Below, piece after piece: positions 1 through 6,917 of a DNA stretch of 7,925 nucleotides. This stretch comes from Rikenella sp. (lineage in GTDB: Bacteria > Bacteroidota > Bacteroidia > Bacteroidales > Rikenellaceae). The stretch is from contig JAIDFC010000114.1 in NCBI GenBank assembly GCA_029054535.1, positions 1 through 7,925 of the forward strand, read 5' to 3'. Made by a program: the position numbers and the translations under genes. The notes below the pieces were generated by a model that ran no database searches, was not told the origin of the DNA, and worked only from the letters and a program-made list of their open reading frames with translations. Numbering within the stretch: the first letter of the stretch is position 1; every line of letters starts with the position of its first letter.

Positions 1-16
1 GCTCTATTCCGAATAA
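1..16 (+). CDS. 3' end of an upstream gene, probably ilvB (partial)
   Basis: One reading frame gives four sense codons (L-Y-S-E) and a TAA stop at 14-16, eighteen bases before the ilvN ATG. This is too short to identify from its sequence. The guess of ilvB, the acetolactate synthase large subunit, rests only on the usual ilvB-ilvN order in Bacteroidetes ilv operons. It could equally be a chance stop in a leader. Confidence 0.35.
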
Positions 17-34
17 AACCTTTTATCCAGACTT

Positions 35-577
35 ATGGCACCGACAAAAGATACGGACACGACGATTCGCGAGTACATCATCACGGTTTTCACCGAAAAT
101 CGGGTGGGAGTACTGGGGCGTATCACCTCGATTTTCACGCGGCGGAAGATCAATATCGAAAGTCTGAAGGTCAGCGAGACGCCGGTCAAGGGGATCAGTA
201 TGTTCACGATCCACGCTTTTACGACCGAGGATACGGCTTGTCGGATCCTGAGCGGTATCGAGCGGATTATCGAGGTCTTGCGGGCGGACAAGTACCGGAC
301 GGACGAGTTGACGACCCAGCAAATCGCGCTTTATAAAGTCTCGCCGGAGCTTTTTCTGCGGGGCGGGGACGCTTGTTTGAAGGAATACAATGCGCGGGTG
401 ATCGAGATCAATCCGGAGTACGTGGTGTTGGAACGGACCGGGACGGGAGAGGAGATCGAGGCGTTGCGGGATTACTTGTCGGAGGCGGGGATGCTGTTGC
501 AGTTCACCCGATCGGAGAATATCGTGCTGCACGACGCGACGGTCGAAACGGCCTTGCATGGGATGATCGAGGGGTGA
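35..577 (+). CDS. ilvN: Acetolactate synthase small (regulatory) subunit
   Basis: This is the regulatory subunit of acetohydroxyacid synthase. It binds the catalytic IlvB subunit in the cytoplasm, activates it and gives feedback inhibition by branched-chain amino acids. The 180 residues match the usual IlvN/IlvH size. An ACT domain covers about residues 12-85, with the typical start EYIITVFTENRVGVLGRI and a glycine-rich turn at G25-V-L-G28 where valine binds in the family. A C-terminal ALS small-subunit domain covers about 95-170, including the hydrophobic strand around VIEINPEYVVLERTG. The ATG at 35 puts the ACT domain directly at the N-terminus; no clear Shine-Dalgarno sequence precedes it, which is normal in Bacteroidetes. 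It reads in the same direction as ilvC, 154 bases downstream, and very probably belongs to the same operon. The assignment is from recognised family motifs. Confidence 0.95.
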   Translation: MAPTKDTDTTIREYIITVFTENRVGVLGRITSIFTRRKINIESLKVSETPVKGISMFTIHAFTTEDTACRILSGIERIIEVLRADKYRTDELTTQQIALYKVSPELFLRGGDACLKEYNARVIEINPEYVVLERTGTGEEIEALRDYLSEAGMLLQFTRSENIVLHDATVETALHGMIEG

Positions 578-731
578 TCGGGCGGTTTCGGTTGGAGTGT
601 CCGGCGGCACACCGTTGACTCCGGGAATAGGGCGAGGACCGAACACGATAGAAAGGCGGGCGACAAAGAGCGAAGAGATGACGGTACGAAACTAATTTGT
701 AATACATAACCATTAACTTAAGAAACGAAAA

Positions 732-1781
732 ATGGCAAAAATCAATTTCGGAGGAGTGGAAGAGAGCGTCGTAACACGCGAGGAGTTTCCGTTGAGCAAA
801 GCGGCAGAGATTCTGAAAGACGAGACGATCGCCGTGATCGGTTACGGTGTTCAGGGGCCGGGGCAGGCGATGAACTTGCGGGACAACGGTTTCAATGTGA
901 TCGTCGGTCAGCGGAAAGATTCCAAAACCTGGGATAAGGCGGTGGCAGACGGTTGGGTACCGGGCAAGACGCTGTTCGAGATCGAAGAGGCGTGCCAGCG
1001 GGGGACCATTATCCAGTTCCTGCTGTCGGATGCCGGGCAGATCGCGCTGTGGCCGACCGTCAAGAAGCATCTGACGCCGGGGAAAGCGCTGTACTTCTCT
1101 CACGGTTTCGGGATCACCTACAAAGAAAAGACCGGGATCGTGCCGCCGGCGGATGTGGATGTGATCCTCGTGGCGCCGAAAGGGTCGGGGACTTCGTTGC
1201 GGCGGATGTTCGTGGCCGGACGGGGCTTGAACTCCAGCTTCGCCGTATTCCAGGATGCTACGGGACGGGCCAAGGATCGGGTGATTGCGCTCGGGATCGG
1301 GGTCGGTTCGGGCTACCTGTTCGAAACGGACTTCAAGCGTGAGGTGTTCTCGGACTTGACCGGCGAACGCGGGACGCTGATGGGGGCTATCCAGGGGATT
1401 TTTGCGGCGCAATATCAGGTGCTGCGCGAACATGGGCATACACCGTCGGAAGCCTTCAACGAGACGATCGAAGAGTTGACCCAGTCGTTGATGCCGCTGG
1501 TGGCGGAGAACGGGATGGACTGGATGTACGCCAACTGTTCGACCACGGCGCAGCGGGGGGCTTTGGACTGGTGGAAACCGTTCCGGGATGCGACGCTGCC
1601 GGTGTTCCAGAAGCTGTACAGCGAGGTGGCCAATGGGAACGAGGCTCAGCGTTCGATCGATTGCAACTCGAAACCGGACTACCGCGAAGGGCTCGAAAAC
1701 GAACTCAAGGAGCTGCGTGAGAGCGAAATGTGGCAGGCGGGGGCTGTGGTGCGTCAGTTGCGGCCGGAAAATAACAAATAG
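732..1781 (+). CDS. ilvC: Ketol-acid reductoisomerase, class I
   Basis: The enzyme catalyses the Mg2+-dependent alkyl migration and NAD(P)H-dependent reduction of 2-acetolactate or 2-aceto-2-hydroxybutyrate, the second common step of valine and isoleucine synthesis. The 349 residues fit the short class I form. The N-terminal Rossmann domain has GYGVQG at 37-42 and a cofactor-specificity loop after GQRKDSKTW (59-67). The catalytic-site histidine is H124 in YFSHGFGI. The knotted C-terminal domain carries the Mg ligands D208 and E212 in SDLTGERG, and E244 and E248 in NETIEELTQSL, followed by the CSTTAQRGALDW motif (269-280). All expected catalytic residues are present. The GPGQ that follows GYGVQ, where many bacteria have a GSQG-H-A pattern, is common in Bacteroidetes to my knowledge. 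The ATG at 732 gives the family's usual N-terminus. The gene ends 48 bases before a strong stem-loop. Confidence 0.97.
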   Translation: MAKINFGGVEESVVTREEFPLSKAAEILKDETIAVIGYGVQGPGQAMNLRDNGFNVIVGQRKDSKTWDKAVADGWVPGKTLFEIEEACQRGTIIQFLLSDAGQIALWPTVKKHLTPGKALYFSHGFGITYKEKTGIVPPADVDVILVAPKGSGTSLRRMFVAGRGLNSSFAVFQDATGRAKDRVIALGIGVGSGYLFETDFKREVFSDLTGERGTLMGAIQGIFAAQYQVLREHGHTPSEAFNETIEELTQSLMPLVAENGMDWMYANCSTTAQRGALDWWKPFRDATLPVFQKLYSEVANGNEAQRSIDCNSKPDYREGLENELKELRESEMWQAGAVVRQLRPENNK

Positions 1782-1829
1782 AATCAATACCTTTGAAGTC
1801 CGGTCTCAAGAACTGGATACATAAAACGA

Positions 1830-1873
1830 AAGAAGCAGGGTAGACTTTTTTACAAAAGTCTACCCTGCTTCTT
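1830..1873. terminator. Bidirectional intrinsic terminator between ilvC and the acyltransferase gene
   Basis: A perfect 20-bp inverted repeat has arms at 1830-1849 and 1854-1873 and a TTAC loop at 1850-1853. The arms begin and end with A/T-rich runs (AAGAAG...CTTCTT), so a transcript from either side ends in a U-rich stretch. It lies 48 bases after the ilvC stop and 22 bases beyond the stop of the convergent acyltransferase gene, the classic place for a shared terminator. The pairing was checked base by base. Confidence 0.85.
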
Positions 1874-1895
1874 GTTGATACCCTCATCCCCATTT

Positions 1896-3206
1896 TCATC
1901 TTCTTCCAGTCAGTACTTTTAATAGTCCTGGTGTATAACGTTTTAATAGGTAAAAGCTCGACAAAAGGATAGTTATCGTTAGACAGGTCGCCAAAGTATA
2001 AACGCTAATGATCCCGAGATCGGAAGTTGGGCGTAAGAAATAAAAGACTCCTTTGACAGCAGCGTTGCAGATGATGCCGTGAGTGATATATAGAAAAAAT
2101 GAAGAAGAAGCTAAAAAACGACTGACCGTACAGATTTTATGTCGTAAGAGCCATGCAGACAGATTATATGCAAAAATTAAGCCGACGAATACGTTCAGCG
2201 TCTTGATTGTTCCCGTGGCTTCCGGCCAATAGTAGGCCGCCGCCACATAGAGTAAAGCCAAAGTAGGATAGAGAAAGGCAGAACTCTTGAAAAAACGTCC
2301 GAATTCAGCCAGCATATCTTTTCGGTTGATGCTCATGTAGGCACCCCAGGAGAAAAAGAAAAAAGCTGCTAAGAAATTGATGGATAAGCTCCAATAATTA
2401 TTGAAAAACCACAAAACTCCCAATGCTATGACCCAATAATGCCGCAGTCGTTTGATACATAGATAAAGCAAGGGGCTGGATATGACAACGACCATCAAAT
2501 CGCGAAGGAACCATAATGGGGCATTTTGAGGAGTCCCGTCTAAGGGCGGAATATTGGGTGGATAGATGAAAATCCCATGAGCGGCGTTCCAATAACTTTG
2601 CAAAATTGCAGAAATCGAGAAGTCCAGTTTTACGGCATGAATATCAGGAAATAGGGTTGAAAAGCAAGGTAAAAAATGAGATAAAAGCCATAGAATAGAG
2701 ACCGTATTCCATATGATATATGGAATTAGAAGTGTTTTTACGCGATTTTTCAGTTTTTTGAGATATACTTTACGGCTCCACTCGACTCCTAAGAAGAATA
2801 CGAAACCCGAGATGAAAAAATATATCGGAACGCTTTGCCCTCTCAGAAAACCGTCGATGAATCGGTTGATCGCGATAAATATAGGATATTGATCCGTGTT
2901 GTAGACTTGTCCTTGAACTGTCAGTCCCCCTGTATTGAACGTATGAATAAGAACGATGATAACGGCTAATGGGAACCGCAAAAGGTCGAGCGCTTGCGAC
3001 CGTAAGTCATTTTGCCGTAGGCTTTCGTTGACAGGCGAACTATTGGTCTTATTTTTCACTTTGTAAGTTCGATGTTTTTCCGGCTCCGCGAAAGACAGGG
3101 GTGTGTAGAAAAAAAGAAAGTGTGGAGTCGTTAGTTTATCTGAGTAGAGGTTCTGGTACACCCGAAAACAAATAAACAATACCCCACACCTGTATAGATA
3201 CGACAT
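1896..3206 (-). CDS. Membrane acyltransferase, acyltransferase-3 (OafA-like) family
   Basis: This is an integral membrane protein expected to move acyl groups, typically acetyl, onto extracytoplasmic sugars such as O-antigen, capsule or glycan; the actual substrate cannot be read here. Family marks, numbered from the ATG at 3206, are SQALDLLRFPLAVIIVLIHTF (70-90) with the probable catalytic H88, the second helix YFFISGFVFFLG (129-140), the basic loop and helix RVKTLLIPYIIWN (155-167), LWFLRDLMVV (231-240), and a last region SSFFLYITHGII (368-379). About ten hydrophobic segments are visible. The start is uncertain: residues 1-49 do not look like the family, and the GTG at 3057-3059 would give a 387-residue protein beginning MKNKTNSS just before the conserved helix. 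Base composition is clearly lower in GC than its neighbours (25 of 60 bases in 2281-2340 against 37 of 60 in 5221-5280), suggesting acquisition. It stands alone and converges on ilvC. Confidence 0.85.
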   Translation of the reverse strand: MSYLYRCGVLFICFRVYQNLYSDKLTTPHFLFFYTPLSFAEPEKHRTYKVKNKTNSSPVNESLRQNDLRSQALDLLRFPLAVIIVLIHTFNTGGLTVQGQVYNTDQYPIFIAINRFIDGFLRGQSVPIYFFISGFVFFLGVEWSRKVYLKKLKNRVKTLLIPYIIWNTVSILWLLSHFLPCFSTLFPDIHAVKLDFSISAILQSYWNAAHGIFIYPPNIPPLDGTPQNAPLWFLRDLMVVVISSPLLYLCIKRLRHYWVIALGVLWFFNNYWSLSINFLAAFFFFSWGAYMSINRKDMLAEFGRFFKSSAFLYPTLALLYVAAAYYWPEATGTIKTLNVFVGLIFAYNLSAWLLRHKICTVSRFLASSSFFLYITHGIICNAAVKGVFYFLRPTSDLGIISVYTLATCLTITILLSSFYLLKRYTPGLLKVLTGRR

Positions 3207-3354
3207 TCAGAACGAATCGTAAGCATACAAGTGAGAGTGTTCCGTTATCCTTGTTTTCGTTTGAAATTTACCAGATTTCTACTCAAGGACAAAAGCTAAA
3301 CACTTTCATCGAAATATGTCCGCCGGGGCCTCCGAAGAGGAATCCCGACAGCCG

Positions 3355-3362
3355 CAAAGATA
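3355..3362 (-). promoter_or_regulatory. Candidate -7 box for the acyltransferase gene
   Basis: Read on the minus strand this is TATCTTTG followed by C, a perfect match to the Bacteroidetes -7 consensus TAnnTTTG. A weak TTCG lies only 15 bases upstream where a -33 TTTG would be expected about 20 bases away, so the upstream half is poor. Transcription would start near 3350, leaving a leader of roughly 145 nt to the ATG at 3206 or about 290 nt to the GTG at 3059. Confidence 0.5.
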
Positions 3363-3450
3363 GAAAATGTTTTGCTGCGAACGCTCTTTTGGGGTATTGT
3401 GCCGGCAAATTTCGGGTAAACTTTCCGAAAATTTGCTATTGCTATCGAAT

Positions 3451-3458
3451 TATCTTTG
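3451..3458 (+). promoter_or_regulatory. Candidate -7 box reading rightward with no clear gene
   Basis: TATCTTTG followed by CC is a perfect TAnnTTTG match on the plus strand. A TTTG at 3432-3435 lies 15 bases upstream, shorter than the roughly 20 bases typical of the family. A transcript would begin near 3466 and run towards the 3' end of the convergent ABC-F gene. The only coding candidate is the short open frame starting at 3500. It may serve a small RNA, a decayed gene, or nothing. Confidence 0.4.
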
Positions 3459-3583
3459 CCCTATCTTCGTCCTGTATTGTGCTGTAAGGAGCGAAGTTTA
3501 TGTGTTGTGTCGGAGGATTCGTGTCGGTTTCGGGCAATGGAAAGATGATCTATATAAAGAGAGAGGTTGTTGCTGCAATTCGG

Positions 3584-3603
3584 TTCCGATGCTCCGGTCG
3601 GAA
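3584..3603 (-). terminator. Weak hairpin after the ABC-F gene
   Basis: TTCCGA (3584-3589) pairs with TCGGAA (3598-3603) around an 8-base loop, five bases past the ABC-F stop codon. No U-rich tail follows on the minus strand, so terminator function is uncertain. Confidence 0.3.
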
Positions 3604-3608
3604 TGGGG

Positions 3609-5480
<1,872 letters not shown>

Positions 5481-5508
5481 AGTGTATTCTCTCTGTGAAA
5501 GGATGCTT

Positions 5509-5967
5509 TTAGAGTTTCGGTATCTCTCGGATAAATCGGTAGTTGCGGGCTGTGCGGTCGATCTCGCAGCAGTAGTGGCGCAGGCCGTTCGTTACCACTA
5601 AGTAAGGAACCCCCAGCTGGATGTTGTAATGGGCCACTTGGTTGAATACCTCCTGGGTGATCTCCACCCCGGCGGCCTTGCACTCGACGACCAGCTGAGG
5701 CTCGGCCTGCCGCGAGTAGACGACGATGTCGGCCCGCAGCGCGAAACCGTCGATCCGCAGCGGTTGTTCCTGTACGATGCGGTACGGATCCACGCCGTGG
5801 GTGTCGGTCAGAAAGCGGATAAAGTGCTGTCGAACCCACTCCTCGGGGGTGAGTACCAGCCACTTCCGACGCAGCGCGTCCCATACCTCGGGCCGCGGAC
5901 CGGTCCGCCGGATCCGCAACTCGGCGGCCGGAAGATTCAGGGGCGGATATTTCGTCATCTCTGCCAT
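5509..5967 (-). CDS. Small protein with type I restriction HsdR N-terminal (HSDR_N_2-like) domain
   Basis: The 152 residues are made almost wholly of a PD-(D/E)xK nuclease-like fold related to the N-terminal domain of type I restriction R subunits. The core is visible as RADIVVYS (78-85, with D80) and QLVVECKAAG (91-100, with E95-C-K97), the expected acidic and E-x-K residues. Conserved upstream segments are PEEWVRQHFIRFL (41-53) and a basic strand before it. The family's stand-alone form is widespread in Bacteroidetes, and its function is unknown to me. There are no helicase domains and no HsdM/HsdS genes nearby, so this is not a restriction system by itself. The ATG at 5967 lies close to a TTACTTTG promoter-like box (5975-5982), giving a very short leader. 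It lies 28 bases before the Uup-type ATPase gene and probably forms a two-gene unit with it. No target or activity can be assigned. Confidence 0.8.
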   Translation of the reverse strand: MAEMTKYPPLNLPAAELRIRRTGPRPEVWDALRRKWLVLTPEEWVRQHFIRFLTDTHGVDPYRIVQEQPLRIDGFALRADIVVYSRQAEPQLVVECKAAGVEITQEVFNQVAHYNIQLGVPYLVVTNGLRHYCCEIDRTARNYRFIREIPKL

Positions 5968-5974
5968 AAAACTA

Positions 5975-6002
5975 CAAAGTAACGAAATTTTCTATACGTA
6001 TA
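5975..6002 (-). promoter_or_regulatory. Candidate promoter and palindrome for the HsdR_N-uup unit
   Basis: On the minus strand TTACTTTG (5975-5982) differs from TAnnTTTG at one base and sits eight bases before the start codon. A perfect 10-bp palindrome, TATACGTATA (5993-6002), lies in the spacer where a regulator could bind. No clear -33 TTTG is visible. The palindrome is short and AT-rich, so it may be chance. Confidence 0.35.
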
Positions 6003-6323
6003 TCGTGTGGGAATCGTCGTGGGGTTATATATATAGTTGTCCGATGGTCCCATTGGGACTTGTTGTGTTTTTTCTCCGTCTTATTTTAGGTAGCTTGCAC
6101 GGCTCGAGCACGGCCTTTATCGGGGGGAGACACGAGCCGTTTCGTCAAGGTGAGACTTTGGAGAAAGATGTTTTAGAAAAGAGGCGGGTTAGCCGCTCGG
6201 CAGCGAGTCCACGAGCACCGACGAGTGGCGAGCCAACCGATGGGCGACGGCTGATCCGCGCGCCTGTGGGCGCGGGTCAGTTCGAGAGCCAAGCCTTTGC
6301 CGCCGTCAGGCCCGGTTGGGGTG
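5983..6323. other. Non-coding, hairpin-rich stretch
   Basis: No supportable gene is seen in these bases. The left part (about 5983-6095) is AT-rich, with GTCCC-ATT-GGGAC (6047-6059) followed on the plus strand by a T-rich run. The right part is GC-rich, with an ACGGCTCG/CGAGCCGT pair (6099-6106 with 6133-6140) and a strong stem at 6251-6280 (about 12 pairs with a two-base bulge and a TGTG loop). Hallmark sequences of RNase P RNA, tmRNA and SRP RNA were looked for and not found. It could be an unrecognised structured RNA, a repeat, or the decayed left edge of the FISUMP repeat array. Confidence 0.4.
6251..6280. repeat. GC-rich inverted repeat (stem-loop)
   Basis: CTGATCCGCG-CG-CC, loop TGTG, then GGCGCGGGTCAG: about 12 pairs, one of them a wobble, with one two-base bulge. 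No U tract follows on either strand, so it is not a standard terminator. It lies about 45 bases left of the FISUMP repeat array. Confidence 0.6.
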
Positions 6324-6372
6324 CTGAACTTTCTCTGTCAGCAGGCCAATAAACCTCCGGTGTGTTCTCTCC

Positions 6373-6567
6373 CTATTCCTGGAGGCAACGCGTCTGACGA
6401 CCGTACGCACGGTAGCCACTGCTATTCGGATAGATGCCGTTGTAACTGAGGCTCAGGAAGTAACCATTGTTCTCCGAGGCGGACGACGCCCAGCTGTACC
6501 CGTTGTAGCCGACGTTCCACAATGCACCGGAACTGCTGTTGCGGACGCCCGGAGGTGCCGCTGGGCG
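6373..6567 (-). pseudogene. FISUMP (Fib_succ_major) domain C-terminal fragment, copy 1
   Basis: The frame encodes 64 residues plus a TAG stop and reads RPAAPPGVRNSSSGALWNVG, then GYSWASSASENNGYFLSLSY, and ends NSSGYRAYGRQTRCLQE. This is the recognisable end of the Fibrobacter succinogenes major paralogous domain, a surface or secreted domain of C-type-lectin-like fold. Family marks are PAA before GxR, SSGALWNVG, the aromatic-tryptophan pair YSW, and a closing RAYG...RC. The N-terminal half of the domain, the signal peptide and a promoter are absent. The frame can be extended to an ATG at 6606, but those 13 extra codons come from the downstream flank of the neighbouring copy, so translation there is unlikely. 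It is either a silent cassette or a decayed duplicate. Confidence 0.7.
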
Positions 6568-6619
6568 CTCCAACTGAGTTTCTCTATGGACAGGCAAACA
6601 AAACACTCAACGAGTCTCC

Positions 6620-6814
6620 CTATTCCTGGAGGCAACGCAACTGAAAACCGTACGAACGACAGTTGCTGCTATTCGGAAGGATTCCAATCAGGGTGAATCC
6701 CAAATAATAGGCGTCGCTACTCTCCGGAAGAATCGACAAGGTCCAGCCATATCCACTGTAGCCAACATTACGCAATGTCCCTGAACTGTAGTGGCGGCTG
6801 CCCGGAGCCGGGCA
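6620..6814 (-). pseudogene. FISUMP (Fib_succ_major) domain C-terminal fragment, copy 2
   Basis: The frame encodes 64 residues plus a TAG stop: CPAPGSRHYSSGTLRNVGYS, then GYGWTLSILPESSDAYYLGF, ending PNSSNCRSYGFQLRCLQE. It has the same total length as copy 1, with a two-residue longer middle loop offset by a shorter N-terminal edge. No in-frame ATG, GTG or TTG precedes the conserved part; an in-frame TGA lies just upstream near 6850, so it cannot be made as a protein in place. Differences from copy 1 include many silent third-base changes as well as changes at surface-type residues (N, S, Y, H, T). The last five codons and the stop are identical to copy 1. It lies about 100 bases from glmM, on the opposite strand. 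Confidence 0.7.
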
Positions 6815-6876
6815 TTTTATGGTAGTTATAATCCCGATTTCGGGAGATCAATGTGGCGAACTTCAGCTAAAATTAG

Positions 6877-6884
6877 TAACTTGC
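6877..6884 (+). promoter_or_regulatory. Weak candidate promoter of glmM
   Basis: TAACTTGC resembles TAnnTTTG with one T missing and lies 33 bases before the glmM ATG. A short TTAGT/ACTAA inverted pair (6873-6877 with 6887-6891) surrounds it. No convincing -33 box is visible. The poly-A run at 6900-6908 between it and the ATG is typical of an AT-rich Bacteroidetes leader. Confidence 0.3.
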
Positions 6885-6917
6885 CGACTAATTTCAAGCA
6901 AAAAAAAAGATCTGACC

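Larger units (their letters stand above)
3207..3608. other. Gene-poor stretch between the acyltransferase and ABC-F genes
   Basis: About 400 bases hold no convincing conserved gene. The part next to the acyltransferase is as AT-rich as that gene. The recognisable content is two divergent perfect -7 boxes (3355-3362 minus and 3451-3458 plus), a Shine-Dalgarno-like AAGGAG before an ATG at 3500, and a short hairpin at 3584-3603 just past the ABC-F stop. No tRNA, transposase remnant or terminal repeats were seen. Confidence 0.6.
6324..6814 (-). repeat. Tandem repeat array of two FISUMP 3'-end units, period 247-250 bp
   Basis: Unit A (about 6324-6567) and unit B (about 6574-6814) share, in the same order, a 3' flank and a coding end. 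The flank has CTGA at 6324 and 6574, TTTCTCT at 6330 and 6579, and CAGGC at 6342 and 6591. The coding end starts with 24 identical bases (6368-6391 and 6615-6638) spanning the stop codon and the last codons R-C-L-Q-E. Inside, the units diverge strongly but keep their frame. A CCCGG motif occurs at the 5' edge of both units and again at 6311, left of unit A, where a third copy may have been lost or degraded. Confidence 0.75.

Noticed and set aside
504..1787. Long minus-strand frame opposite ilvC
   Set aside because: It is the GC-rich antisense shadow of ilvC: arginine-, proline- and histidine-rich with no domain.
5726..6352. 208-codon plus-strand frame running from the HsdR_N gene into the gap
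   Set aside because: Its first part is antisense to a supported gene, and the rest has no motif and unusual residue use.
5983..6370. RNase P RNA, tmRNA or SRP RNA gene
   Set aside because: None of the signature conserved blocks of these RNAs could be found on either strand.
6373..6606. A complete 77-residue gene starting at the ATG at 6606
   Set aside because: The first 13 codons fall in the repeated 3' flank of the neighbouring unit and have no FISUMP similarity; no promoter or signal peptide is present.
6324..6814. Diversity-generating retroelement variable repeats
   Set aside because: FISUMP-like lectin folds can be targets, but the two copies differ at many silent third positions and by an indel, not only at template adenines. 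No reverse transcriptase or template repeat is in the window.
6324..6814. Integron gene-cassette array
   Set aside because: The units are truncated repeats of one domain, all on one strand, with no integrase gene and no recognisable attC-type folded sites.
6832..6845. Terminator at TCCCGATTTCGGGA
   Set aside because: Only a 5-bp stem with no T-rich tail on either strand; probably a chance palindrome.
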